In this document: one piece after another, positions 23,101 to 38,100 of the stretch
Layout: every line of letters starts with the position of its first letter
Position numbering within the stretch: the first letter of the stretch is position 1
Origin: Axinella damicornis
Lineage: Eukaryota > Porifera > Demospongiae > Axinellida > Axinellidae
DNA length: 64,000 nucleotides
Direction of reading: 5' to 3'
Assembly (NCBI GenBank): GCA_963931865.1
Contig: OZ007509.1
Coordinates: 4,679,947 to 4,743,946 of the forward strand
Notes under the pieces: model-generated
The model's input: the letters and a program-made list of their open reading frames with translations, nothing else
What the model was told of the DNA's origin: nothing
Databases searched by the model: none
Made by a program: the position numbers and the translations under genes

Positions 23101-26100
23101 GTCATTTTATTGTTACAGTGAAAGCTGTCTATGAGTGGTCATCCATGGGAGCAGTATTTTTGGTCACTATGGCCAGGTAGCTGCTTTAAGCAGGTTGTTT
23201 TGTAAAGGCAGTAGCGATTATAATACAGAGGTGGCTAACGTAACCCTTTACCAACCAATGATGCTTATAATTATGTGTCGTGAGAATTTCAGCTTCATGA
23301 TGTCACATCCGGCTAATATCCTTGGGACTTAGGTTCTGAGGTGATGGACCATTGTGCAGACTCTATACCTGCAGTGCATGCTGTGAGTAGTTGTGCACAT
23401 CAAATTGCTACGAAACTCCTAGTCTACTCTGGACCAATTTAAGCAGCGTGATTGAAGCATTCTAGACTCATCACTAGATCAGACAAAAGGGCTTAAGAGG
23501 GTCTGGACAATTAAATGCACACAATTGTATCCACAAGTATATCACAAAGTAACTGTAGGTGATTAATAACTAGTATTCAATCCATATTCCAATGTTGTAT
23601 ATAAGTGAGCATATTCATTGAACACTGACTGTGGTCTGTAACTGTGTGATAAATGAATGTTGTAACCAATAAAATGGCTTTGTAGTAAGCAGAAATGAAA
23701 GAAAAATAGAGGCCTACAACCACAGATGTACAAAGAACTCAATGGTGGCTATACTGCTTCAGTAGTTAAAGTATCAGCTGGTGGTCATCAATGTTGGTTG
23801 GTTGGTACCTGTCTTTTCTTCATTAGTCATGCACACCCTTTCATTGCAATGTCCAATTTCAAAGCATGCATTCATGTTACTGGATATGAATCCTATACCC
23901 TCACCTTGCACAACAATTTGTTACATGGTAGTGACGGAACTAATTTGCCAGTTTAATGATGGGTTCTCTGTATGTGTGGCTAGTTCCTGGTTTGAACTGG
24001 AGAACAGTAAAGTTAATTTCAGTTTATTCTTGATTGCAGATGTGACAGTTTCTCTACAGCAGGTGATGCAATCTGTTGCAGAAGGTGATGGTAATGTGGA
24101 AGTTTGTGTGGAACTAGAGGGTGCCACTCTTGCTCGTAGTGTGACTATCACTCTTACTCCCCAGCCTAGGACAGCATGTAAGTTTAACACTTAAACATTC
24201 CCATTTTACATTCAAGCATTTTGTTGTTAGCCGGCAGCTTTAAAGCAGTATATTTGTTAATGCATACCTACATCTCCCCATCAGCACTGGGTGACTTTGT
24301 TGGTGTCAGCAGGTCTGTGGTCTTCTTACCAGGAAACACAACAGTCTGCGAAATGATTAGTATAGTTGATGACTCTGTAGTGGAAGACACGGAATCCTTC
24401 ACCGTACTCCTCAGCAGCGGTGATGTGCAAGTCACAGTGAATGCCACTAATGCAGAGGCTGCAATTGTGATCTCTGATGATGACCGTACGTGTGCAAGAT
24501 AACTGTATTTTGTGATATCGTAGGCAGCAAATTGTTTATTCGCATGATTTAGATGGCTTGGAAATGTGTGACAACAGATGCAAGCACAAGTGTCGTGTAC
24601 CGGTATTTTTGAACAATGGTAGCATTCAAGCACGGTAAACACTTTTATCATCTCTTAATTCATTGCCACAGAGGTGGTGGTTGGACTCACACAGCCTGCA
24701 TATGCTGTGACTGAGGGTGACACTGTGATGGTTTGTGCGCAGCTGCAGAGTGGGCAGCTGGAAAGAAGTGTGGCTGCTTCATTTTCGACCGCATCTGATC
24801 CAGGTATATAGCTACATCATAACGTGTGCTCTTACAATTTTGAGTGGCAGATTGCAATTGGTAGCTGTGTTTCCCCACCAGCTATCCAGCACTTTCAGTG
24901 CAATAAACCTGTTGTATGCAAATGATCAATATTTGGAGGTAGAGAATGCTAGGACCAAGACCAACAGACTGGCAGACCACCGCAATTGCTCTGTATGGGA
25001 GTTTGAGAGAGGAGATCCTTGTTATGACAAAGTGCAATGTTGTCTTGACATATAATATTTGGACTATATATATATGGGTGCAAATTCTTGTATTGCCGTG
25101 CTATACATGTATGCAACCAGGTATACAGCTGTTTTTCTTACTTCTTGTGAACTTCATGTATAATTGTTATCTTCTGTAGCCATTTCTGGTGACTTTACTC
25201 CAGTGATTGGAGAGCAGCACACAATAGAGCCATCTGCTCCCAGCCAGCCTGTGTGTGTCAACATCTCTACAGTGGAGGACAATGTACTTGAGTCTACAGA
25301 ACTGTTCACAGTGTCCCTTAACACCTCTGATCCTGGTGTCCTGGTGAATTCTACAGCAGAAGTTGTACGTGTGGCTATTATTGATGATGAATGTGAGTGA
25401 CTCTGGCTTGAATGTTTAATGGAGTGTGTTTGATGGTATTATTGGGCGAGAAAACATGCTAACTGGGAATGAGGCGTGGTGTACTTTAGGTCATGCAGCG
25501 GCATCATGCTGCCCAGATGCTAGCTGTTGCTTCTGCCTGTGGTTCGTATCCCAATTTTTACACTCTATAGCAACCCATTGACGAACTGCATGCACCGCTA
25601 TACACTGTAGCAACCGATTGACAGCCACACTACAATACACCTTAGCAGCCCACTAGGTCATTGACACATTGCACTGCCATGCCCCTAGTACCATGACACA
25701 CCTCTGGTAGAGAAACCCATTGGCACATCTCAATACTGGCACATCTCAATTGGCACATGCCGTATTGTCACCTCCAACTATTGTTATACCTGCGAGCTGT
25801 AGGTATATGACATCTATAATGTATTCCACTCTTGTTCACAAATTTAGTTGCTAAATTACAAATCTGATAATAACAATCAATAGGTAGACTACCTAGGTAA
25901 TCTTAATTCTGTCCCATCTAGCTGTTGAAGTTAGGTTTCAGCGGACTGTCTACAGCACTACTGAGTCTGATGGTATTGTTGAGGTGTGTGTGGAACTGTC
26001 CGGAGTTTTGGAACGCGATGTGACCATCTCACTTTTCACAAGTGATGGCAGTGCAGTAGGTAAGTTGTATAACAGCCTAAAATTGTGTCTGCTGTAATGT

Positions 26101-29100
26101 ATATCAGCCAGTATTACGTACTGTAGGCAATGTTAGTTGATCCATCCACTTTAGTAGGTTGATGACATTCAACTGTCTCTTCTCACAAATCAGCACCATC
26201 TGAATACAGTGAGACATCTGCTGATGTAGTTTTCAGTCCGGGGTCCAGCCTCGTCATGTGTGTCAACATCTCAGTGGCTCAAGATGGAGTGGTAGAAGAT
26301 ACAGAATTCTTTGGTGTTACTCTGGACCGTGGCAGTGATGAGGGAGTGGTGCTGATAGACCCTAATGCCACTGTATCCATACTCGACGATGATTGTAAGT
26401 CACACCCTTTTTGATGCTGAAATCATACAATCTGTGAACGCCATGACAGATACGCTAAAGCAGTAGTTGAGTGGTAATCATCTTGCATGTTATCAGTAGG
26501 TTCGTATAACTAAATTACCGGTACCTACAGCTCTCATGAAAACTTGATCCATTGTTACTATAGCTTGTACTTTTACACCTAATCTCATTCCCAGTCATTA
26601 CCCCAAATATTTTGACACTTGCAGTATTCAAAACTGCATGTGCAGAGTTTCAGATTACCGCAAACAATCAGGTTATGGGCATGGTTCGAGATCGAGTTAG
26701 TATCAGTGCTGGCAGGCATTTTGTTTCCGGAAATGTTTTGTGTTTCCACAGTGGTGTATACTCCATACATTATACAGTTGCTGGAATGAGGCTACCTAAC
26801 GGCAGAAAGTGTATGAGTGTTGCGTATTATGATGGCTGTATTGCCCCGGCCATTCACCATGTGGTATTTGCTCATACAATTGAACAACTCAGACAACAAT
26901 TAAAGGGGGGGGGGGGGGGGGGGGGGGAGTTAGGGCACTCCGTGCTGAGACAAGAAGGTTGATTGGTCTATGTACTGTATCAGTGTTTTATGAATACTGT
27001 AATACTTCCGTGCTGTAGCTGTACAGATTGGCTTCCAGCAGGATGCCTACAATGCAACAGAGGACAGTGGAGCTGCTATGGTGTGCGTGACTCTGACTGG
27101 ACGCATCGAGCGCAATGTGTCGGCCACTCTCTTCACTACAAACATAGATGCACTTGGTAGGCCAAATGAAGTTATTTGCCAGTCCTGAAAAGAAATCAGG
27201 TTGTACTGGCATGGCATGCTAACTGCAAAACTGTGTATTTATTACAACAAGCTTTTCTGCGACGGCAAAGTCAAGTCAAAAATTCAAGGATGTAATTCTC
27301 ACTTCACTTCAAAGCTATCTAATGACTATGATCAAGAGTGTGCAGATATATTGCTGCGTTATGAGCACTTTGGTATTCCTGTTGATATGCCATTGCCTGC
27401 TGCGAACGTTGTTGGCTATACATGACGTCACATAGATGACCTGCAAGCTACCTAGCTGCATACATGTGGTTTGAGAACGAGGCTAGCTGTAAGTGCGAGC
27501 TGGTGGATGCAGAATCTGCTGAAGTATCCGCGAGGATGTAGATCTGTCTTGGGAAGTGGTTAATGTGTCTATACATAATACATAACTGTGAGTCTGTATT
27601 CCATTCTCCACTCAACAGCACCGTTTGACTATACCAGCACTACCAGAGTCGTAATGTTCTATCCGGGTTCCAACCTCACAATGTGTGTCAGCATCCCGGT
27701 GCTTCAGGATGGTGTGGTTGATAATGAAATGGAGTTGTTCGGAGCTAACTTGACCAGTGATGATCCTGCAGTGATGCTAACACGTGCATCAGTTCCAGTC
27801 ACCATCATTGATAGTGACTGTAAGCGAGACTAACAGGAATAGAAAATATACTCTCCTCTTGTGCTTGTGTCATCCAGTGATAGCTAGGCCTCTGTGTGTG
27901 GATGATATCATTGTAGAGGCGGTTGACTCTATAATTATGTAGCTGGCATGTGTAATTCAACTTGTGCATGTAATGCGATTTGCTTTGCAGTGGCAAAGTA
28001 CATGCTAACCTCTTGTATACACATGTCCCAATCCAAAGTAATGGTCCCCCCCAGTTTCGCTGAGTACACCAACCTCTGATCCCACACGTACCTTGCAGTT
28101 GTGGTGGTTGGCTTGGAACAGGACACATACTCTGTCACTGAGGGACAACCTGTGGTTCTGATTTGCACTGAGATCAGTGGAGACCTACAGCGTACAGTTG
28201 TAGTCACCTTGAGAACTGAAGAAGGAACAGCTCAATGTGAGATTATCCATTAATCGGAAATATAACTTGATTCGGCCATCCTTCCTCCTAACGGTTTATG
28301 AGTCAGAGTTATTTCGATAGAAGGACAAGGTTCACTATGATATATATACGTGCTTGTGACAGCCACCATTGATGTAATGACTCTCCACCCTCTTCTGTTT
28401 TGCAGCTCCAATGGACTTTACAATTGCTACAGCCCAGCTCACATTCTCCAGTTCATCCATGGAGTTCTGCAGCAATGTCACCATTCAAGATGACGTCATT
28501 ATAGAGGAACAGCAAGAGCAGTTTGGTCTGATGCTCTTCACCAGCGACTCATCTGTCCGGTTCAGCAGAGAAACTGCCGGTGTTACCATCACAGACAATG
28601 ACAGTATGTCCAAAAATCGTGTTTAGTTTACATCAATTTTAGAGCCCTCAAGAAAAACAGATGTGTAGATCTACTGCAAATGAAAGCAATATGTGTTGAT
28701 TCACTGTAGAGGCTAAAGTACTACAGTAAAGTGGTGTTTCACAAATCATTTTGGCACATGGTGACCGGAAGTGCAGCTTGAGTGGAGATTGGCACACTCT
28801 TTAGCTGTTTGTAATGTGAATGATCAGCTGACTAGTGTTAATAGCTTGGTTTGATGCTACATGTAGCTTTTTACACTGATACTATCCGAGTGTGGTACAA
28901 TGTTTGTTATAAACTTTCCAAGACTGTCATATAATGAAAGCCTAGACTTTTGTGTCAATCCATTCTCTTTCAATACAGTGGTGGACATTAGATTTATGCA
29001 GACTGCATACACCACAAGTGAAACACTGGGCTCAGTGTCTGTGTGTGTGGACATCAGTTCTGCCCATCTAGCAAGGAATGTTTCTGTCACTCTCAGAAGT

Positions 29101-32100
29101 GTGTCTGCTGGACAAGCTGTGGGTAAGCTGTTCAAATCTCGCGCTCAGAAAAGTCATTATGCGTATGATGAAATAATTACGTATTTACATTACATTCGTA
29201 TATGTCCCGTCAATGCACACCTTTCATGTTTTCATTTCTTGTTGTCAATAGCTGTGGATGACTATGTACCGGCCACTATAGAGGTTCAGTTCCAAATGGC
29301 ACCAGACACAGTGTGTCACTCTTTCACTATCCTGGAGGACACAGAAGTAGAGCCAGTGGAGACATTCGGAGTGCTGCTGGAGACCAGTGATCCAGCTGTT
29401 CGGCTGACAGATATATTTGCAACTGTATCCATCAATGATAGCACAGGTATATCCAGTATTGTCTGTAATAATTATGATACTGTTAAGTATTTCTGGTTGC
29501 TGACAGATAACTCAAATACACCCTTGCATGATGGTTAGTACGTTTGCATAGATTAGTGACTATGTTTTATTGCAGTGATCCGAGTTGGATTTGATCCAGT
29601 CGTGTACACTGTGAATGAGAGTGAAGGTGTTGTCACACTGTGCATCAGTGCAATGGATACTCTGACTGGAGGAACACTATCAGTCATTCTAATGACAGAA
29701 CCTGGCACAGCATCTGGTATGTTCATTCAAGGCACATGCATTGTCAATTAAATGTAATACTATTCTCAGGAAGTTTCAGATTAGGTCTCATGTATGTACC
29801 ATATATTAAAGTGCTGCAGAGAGGAAGCAAACCTAGATCGACATCTGCTCACCCCTTTAACATGAATGAATTGACTTGCATGTACTGATTAGGCACTGCA
29901 TGCTTAAGACAAACAAAATGTGTGATTTGTCAGTTGCTATTGGTTTACTTTCAGCTGGAGAAGATTATATACCTACCGTTGAGATTCTGACGTTCACTTC
30001 TGCTCCCAGTCAAGAATGTGTGAACATCAGTATATCAAATGATGCAGTGGTAGAGCAGCAAGAGACATTTGGTGTGAGACTGAGCACAACCGACCAGTCT
30101 GTCAATCTGACACAGGATGAAGCAACTGTTATAATCAACGATGACACAGGTATAACAGGAGGGGACTGAAACTCATACGCAAATTGTTTCCTGTAGCACC
30201 TTAACAGTATGTGCAGATATATTGCTGCTACAGCTGAATTGTGCAATCGTTAGGCCTGACATTCTGGCATGATTTTCCTTTTTGCAGTGGTGCAAGTTTC
30301 ATTTACACAGTCTGCCTTTACTGTGAGTGAAGCTGATGGATCAGTGTCTGTGTGCACTGCTATATCTGGAGCTGTCTTGGACAGGAATGTTAGCATCCAA
30401 CTATCAACAGGAGACAACACAGCCATCTGTAAGTTTGTCTTTGTGGTCAATCCGACAAACTGTCAATGAGCCAAGCTGTATTGCAAGGGATATATAGTCT
30501 GAGTGGTCTTATTTATGATACTCTTTGATGGTTTTATCAGCATTAAAAATGGCATAATAGATCAGACACATGTATATAGCTTCCTGTGATGTAGCTGTTC
30601 CATCTACATTCTGAATATGTGCAAGTCCAGCACCAACTTGTTGCTAGGTGATGTGATAAACCTTGAATGGTTCATGGCACTCCTTAATACTAGTTTGAGC
30701 ATGAGACACTTTGGCAGAGGAGGCTTGTCTGTTTGTGTTCAGATTTAGTCCCTTTCTTTGCTCTATGTAGCTCCTGATGACTACACAGCGATTAGCTCTC
30801 AACCTGTGACTTTCAGCAGTGCTCCAGATCAGATATGCATCTCCATCAGCATTTCCAACGATGGGGTGGTGGAGGAAACCGAGTCATTTGCAGTCACACT
30901 GGTCTCTGATGACCCTGCTGTTCAACTGGCCCAACCAAATGCCAGTGTTATCATCATAGATAGTTCTAGTAAGTATGCACCATCCGTTTTTGCTGTACGT
31001 AGGCATGGGATCATGCAGTCTTTGTGTTATTGCCTCTATAGCTGTGAATCAACATCTATGCTGTGTGCGTAGGTGGACACAGCTAGCATTGGACTGCATG
31101 TGAGGTAGTACAGTTATAGGTGAACTCTTGCATTTAGCGGAACGTTAAGTATTAAGCATAGTAGCACACTCTACGTGTCAGCTGTTGCCTACTGCATAGT
31201 GTGGCTTATGATGAATTCCATTCCTTACAGGGCTATTGGTTGGATTTGCACTGCCTTTTGTGGCCAGTGAAGCTGATGGTTTGGTTTCTGTGTGTGTTAA
31301 CATATCTGGAACTGTCTTGGACAGGAACATCACCGTCTTACTATCAACAGAAAACAACACAGCCACCTGTGAGTTTGTCTTTGTACATGTGTTGAGCTGC
31401 TAATCTTATCAGTGAGCTTCATTGTATCGTACAGGCTATTTACTAGTTATCCGAAGTTTATCTGTGCAAATAGTGGTGCATGTATACGACACTCTGTGTG
31501 TATCTGTATTTTACAACTCAATGCAGATCGATGAGGTTAGACCAGTTTATCTGTGTTTGTTCACATTCCTATAGTTCCTTTCTTTGCCCCTCCACTCTTT
31601 GTAGCTCCCGGTGACTACACAGCTATTAGCTCTCAACCTGTGACCTTCAGCAGTGCTCCAGATCAGATATGCATCCCCATCAGCATTTCCAATGATGGGG
31701 TGGTGGAGGAAACTGAGTCCTTTGCTGTGACACTGGTCACTGAGGACCCTGCTGTTCTTATAATACTACAATTTGCCAGTGTTACAATCATTGATTCATC
31801 GGGTACGTATACCTACTGGATATTTGTTGTTTGTAATGATACTATGATTGAGCAATGCCAACATCCAAGCACGGTAATATCATCCATTCGTTCATTGCCA
31901 CAGAGGTGGTGGTTGGACTCACACAGCCTGCATATGTTGTGACTGAGGGTGACACTGTGATGGTTTGTGCACAGCTGCAGAGTGGGCAGCTGGAAAGAAG
32001 TGTGACTGTTTTCTTGTCAGCTTCATCTGACCCAGGTAAGTGAACATCTACACAACTGTGCATTGAAATAACACCTCATACTCCTCCTGTTTAAGTGGTA

Positions 32101-35100
32101 TTGTTCAAAGAACAGTAGTTATACTTATGAGTAGAAGAGCACATAGTAGTTACGGCAGGTCCACTGTGCCACAGCTGCTGCTGATGGCAAAGCACATGGT
32201 ATAACTCAGCAATCACCTATTATCAAAGTGGCAATTGGATTGTAGATTAAGCATTACCATGACAGCACGCTTGATAAGTACATAATGTGTTTACTGGGAG
32301 ATCAATGTTGTCTTAATTGGAGTTTCATTGGTGCAGGTTCAAAACTGTGTGCAAATGCCAACAAAACAGACACCATTAATTTTATTCTTGTGTATTCTTT
32401 GCATTATTTTCTTCAGCTACTGTTGATGACTTTACTCCAGTGATCATAGAGCAGCGCACAATAGAGCCATCTGCTGCCAACCAGCCTGTGTGTGTCAACA
32501 TCTCTACAGTGGAGGACAATGTGCTTGAGTCTACAGAAAGGTTCACATTGTCCCTTAATACTTCCGATCCTGGTGTCCTGGTGAACTCCACAGCAGCGGA
32601 TGCACCTGTGACTATTATTGATGATGACTGTGAGTGACTCCAACAGGAACTAGTATAGGATAGACTACATCCAGGAGTAGTTCATGCACTAAATAAGAAC
32701 GGCATGTGTCCGATGATAGTAAGGTACTTTCCTCCTTACTGCAATATCTTAATACAGTGATATCAGCCCAAAGTTGAATGCCATTCTTTCTGGTTCTATA
32801 ATTCTTTGACACATTCCCATTACTTACATCCCATACGTTGCACAACAGCAAAGAGCAGAAGTGTATAACTGATGTACACTTCTGTCACATCCAGCTGTGG
32901 AAGTTAGCTTTCAGCAGACTGTCTACAGTGTGATGGAGTCTAATGACACTGTTGAGGTGTGTGTGGTTCTGTCTGGAATTCTGGAACGTAATGTGACCAT
33001 CACACTCTCCACAAGTAATGGCAGTGCAGTTGGTAAGTTGTGTCACAGCTCCAGTTTTGTTTGCGATTATATCACTTGCGGCTAGCAATACTATATGTTC
33101 CACTGAACGATTTGTTGTTTGTTTGTTACTATAATCCTCAGTACTGGCTTACCAGTACATATTGCATTACCTGCAATATGCATGATTGTATTGGATTGGT
33201 TGATGTATGGTCAAAGTGTTTGCTGCATAGCTCACCAGAGAAGCATCCTCTGTGTGTGTCTACCATATACCAAGCAATGTAGTGAGTGAACACAGGCTCA
33301 TGATAAGCAACCATTGTGTGTACTCTGTACTGTCTCATCCCACTCATCAGTGCCATCTGACTCCGGTGCCAGGTCCATCGTTTTCTATCCGAGTTCCAGC
33401 CCTGTAATGTGTGTCAACATCTCAGTGACTCAGGATGGAACAGTTGTTACTCTGGACCGTGGCAGTGAAGAGGGAGTGGTGCTGATAGACCCTAATGCCA
33501 CTGTAGTCATACCCGACGATGACTGTAAGTCTACGCCATTTTGATGCTAAATGTAAGTGATGTAATATGTAAAGGCACAAGTATGCCATATCAGAATTAA
33601 TGCAAACTTAAACGTGTACGTGAGAACACATAAATCACCGTAGCTAGGTATTGCTCTGCTGGTTATATCCACATGGATTCATACACAGCTAATATCATGC
33701 TGCTAGTGCCATTGACATATTTGCTCTAAGTCTATTACATGCCGTCAAATTAGCTTTGCAAAACACATGTACGTATGTAGATCAAAGAATATTGGGCTCA
33801 TTTGGTTCCTTTCTTGTGTATTCAATGTTATTCACTAGCGATGGCAAAATGGAAATAATTATGTGATGAATGAATACCCTTCACTGTAGCTGTACAGATG
33901 GGCTTCCAGCAGGATGCCTACAATGCAACGGAGGACAGTGGAGCTGCTGTGGTGTGTGTGAGTCTGACTGGATCCATTGTTCGCAATGTGTCTGCCACTT
34001 TCTTCACCATGGACATAGATGCTGTTGGTAGGTCATTTAAGGCTAGTTTGTCAGTGTGCATATATACCTTCTTAAGTTCTGTGTACAGGATACTGGCAGA
34101 ATATACATGCTTGGTACTGTTAAGTGCAGACAATGTGTGGGAAAAACAGCACAAGTTCAGTAGTTATTTTCCCAGGCCATTCAGCCAGTGTCTGTGGTAC
34201 GGTACTAGGAAGCAAAGTGATGCATTCCATGCACTGTAGGGGATGGTAAGTAAAGACGTCTTTATCCATGACAAGTATTTAGCCACAATGAACATGGATT
34301 TGAGATCATGAATCCATAATCTCTTCTCCACTCAACAGCACCATCTGACTACACCAGCACTACCAGAGTCATAATGTTCTATCCTGGTTCCAGCATCACA
34401 ATGTGTGTCAACATCCCAGTGCTTCAGGATGGTGTGGTTGAGAATGAAATGGAGTTGTTCGGAACTAACCTGACCAGTGATGATCCTGCAGTTGTGCTAA
34501 CACGTGCATCGGTTCCAGTCACCATCATTGATAGTGACTGTAAGGGAGATTAAAATGAATAGAGAATACAGTTTTGTATTTGTGCCCTCAAGTCGCTGGC
34601 TTCCATTTGTGAATAGCATGCACTCTGTAATAAATGGATACTGGCCTCAGTGGCGGATCCAGGGGTAGTTCGTTGGGTTCGGTTGAACCCCCCTTCTTAC
34701 AAAAGCTTATACCTTACTTTCAACCTATAATTTCAAGCGCTTGCTTGCAGCGCTGACGAGCATAGAGGGCAACATTGAGCGCTCAGTTACTAACTAGCTG
34801 CCGTTACATTGCAACTCCTGGCTGAAACCAAACGGCTTGCCCGGGAACGAGACCACGATCTAGTAAATTTACGTGTACATACGTATTACGTTGCGTGAGC
34901 GAAATTTGAGCAAGAAACAGAAGCACATGGCGGCCCCGGGTCCTGCAATCCTTTTACATCTGGAACTTGCAGTGCAAAGCACGAAGGTGCCACGAGAGCC
35001 CATCCTGAAAATAAAGAACATTTTTCCGTGCTACGCGCCTCTGTGCACTGCCTTCGGCAGCAGCCTTGCATACTATAGTAAAAGAACCACCCTTTCTAAA

Positions 35101-38100
35101 ATCCTGGATCCGCCCCTGGGCCTGAATGCAACCGCATACAAACTTGAATCAGCCAGTCATACAGTTCACACCTCACCATACTCACTAAGCCTAATATGAT
35201 TGCTCTGTCTTTTGATGTAATGACAACTTACGTGTACACTGCACCCTGCAAAAGGTACTTAGCTAACTACAGCAAATTACATACAGTAAATGATGGTCTC
35301 CTCTCAGTTTCAGTGTTAGATACGCAATAGCTGAGTACACTGCAACCTCTGATCCCACATGTACCTTGCAGTTGTGGTGGTTAGCTTGGAACAGGACACA
35401 TACTCTGTCACTGAGGGTCAACCTGTGGTTCTGGTTTGCACTGAGATCAGTGGAGACCTACAGCGTGCGGTTGTAGTCACCTTGAGAACTGAGGAAGGAA
35501 CAGCTCAATGTGAGATGGTCCATTGATAATTTACTTTAACTGACTATCCCTCCTCTTTGAGTTTGTGGCTTCTTTAGCAATGGAAGGAGAAGGCTCACTG
35601 TGTAGGACTCAGAGATCTAAGATACTTATACCGTCATACTGAAAAAACCTTGTTTACATAGTTATAATGTACCATGTAGGCCTTAGTTAGGGATGCAAGC
35701 ATGCTGTTCTTTGCAGAGATATTTGCATCCTAAATCGATCAGGACTCTGAAGGGTTTGTCATCAAGTGTGGTTTTCAATTTGTTCCTTACACTATCCCCA
35801 TGTTTAATTGTGTGCATACATGCATGTATGAATCAGTTGGAGAAAGACAAATCAGGTATCCAATATCAATTTATCCCTCCAGCAAATAAGTCGACCTTAT
35901 AACATTAATTTTATGGTATTCACTATCCCTAAGGATATATGCTTGCAAAACACATGACTTGTATGATTCTCCATGCCCCTTGCCTCTTCCATCTGATTGC
36001 AGCTCCAATGGACTTTACCAACTCTACAGCCCAGCTCACATTCACAAGCTCACTCATGGAGCTCTGTAGCAATGTCACCATTCAAGATGACCTCATTACA
36101 GAGGAACAGCGAGAGCAGTTTGGTCTGATGCTCTTCACCAGTGACTCAGCTGTCCAGTTCAGCAGAGAAACTGCCAGTGTTACCATCACAGACAATGACA
36201 GTACGTGCATTAGGGGTTCAGTAGAATGATTCTTCACAAGACCAGTAACAGTCATGTTCTTAGATTAGTGCATGCAAAAACACTTAGTTAATACCACAAG
36301 AATGCAAAGTTCGTGTATATTATTCTCACAAATCACAGGCCAATGCAAGTGCCTTTTTGAATATACCTACTACATGTGTACTGTTGCTCCACAGCATAAT
36401 TATCCTTTCATAATGTCGATCGTGCTTTATATTGTAGCAATCACGTCTTTTAATGTGATCGCTGTTTGGTGTGGTCACAGTTTGTTATGGTCACAGTGTT
36501 TCTGCAAAGAGTTCCAAGGCTGACTCACAATCAAACCCTAGAATTGCCTCAGCTATCATTTGATATCGAAATGATCAATCTAATCTCTTTACAATACAGT
36601 GGTGGACATTGGGTTGATGCAGGCTGCATACACTACCAGTGAAGCAATGGGCTCAGTGTCTGTGTGTGTGGACATCAGTTCTGCCCAGTTAGCAAGGAAT
36701 GTTTCTGTCACTCTCAGAAGTGTGACTGCTGGAGCAGCTGTGGGTAAGCCATTAAATTCCATCTGAACCTTACAAACTCAGATATATTACAGAGATATGA
36801 CATACATATAAAAAATTATGACTATACTGAAACACTAAGTGAAACAAGTAAGATAAGTATCACATAGAATAAGGAAGAAATTTAACCCAATGCTTTCTAA
36901 TACGTGTAACAATTTTATACCTTAGCATGACATACACGACTTAGAATATGGTACATGCAACTCGAGTGTGACATAAATAACTAGGTAAAGTAAGATCAGC
37001 TTTTGGTAAACTATTCCAAAGAGCTACAACAAGTTAGAAATAGAATGGAGGTTGTAACTCCCTTTCCCCATCACCGCCCACTCCCACACACCAACCAGCA
37101 TACATTATACCAAGAGTGCATAAGCGGGCTACTTATGCGCTCTTGGTTATAAATGAGAAATTCATGCTCTTCAATGCCAATGTCAATGCATTATCCCTGT
37201 TTTCAATTTATCTTCTCAACAGCGGGTGTTGAGTATGTAGCAGCCAGTGTAGAGGTTCAGTTCCAAATGGCACCGGACACACTGTGCCACTCTTTCACTA
37301 TCCTGGAGGACACAGAAGTAGAGCCAGTGGAGACATTTGGAGTGCTGCTAGAGACCAGTGATCCAGCTGTTCGAGTGACACATACGTTTGCAACTGTATC
37401 CATCAATGACAGCACAGGTATATCCACTGTATTGGCTGTACTGTTAAGTATTTGGTTGCTGACAGATACACCCAGGATAGTTAGTACGTTGATGATGATG
37501 ACTGTGATTTATTGCAGTGATCCGAGTTGGATTTGATCCAGTTGTGTACACTGTGAATGAGAGTGAAGGTGTTGTCACAGTGTGCATCAGTGCAATGGAT
37601 ACTCTGACGGGAGGATCACTATCAGTCACTCTAACGACAGAACCTGGCACAGCAACTGGTATGTTCATACAAGGAACATGGTATATTGCACAGAGGAAGT
37701 AAAACTAGACATCTGCTCACCCCTTTAACGTATGACTACATGAGTGGATAGGCTTGCATGTACTGATAAGGCACTGCATGTATATTATAGCTGAGACACA
37801 CAAATGTGTGTTATTCACTGCAAGTCATTCAGTTGCAATTGCTATTGATTTACTTTCAGCTGTTGAAGATTATACGCCAACCATTGAGATTCTGACATTC
37901 ACTTCTGCTCCCAGTCAAGAATGTGTGATCATCAGTATATCAAATGATGCAGTGGTAGAGCAGCAAGAGACATTTGGTGTGAGACTGAGCACAACTGACC
38001 AGTCTGTCAATCTGACACAGGATGAAGCATCTGTTATAATCAATGATGACACAGGTAGGGTGACTCACATTGACATTAAGCAAAGTCGTAAACAAAGTGG

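Noticed and set aside
24268..24651. Minus-strand frames opposite Calx-beta exons (here and at many similar places, for example 48794-49426 and 61654-62043)
   Set aside because: They are antisense shadows. They recur only because the plus-strand exons recur, and they have no splice or domain support.
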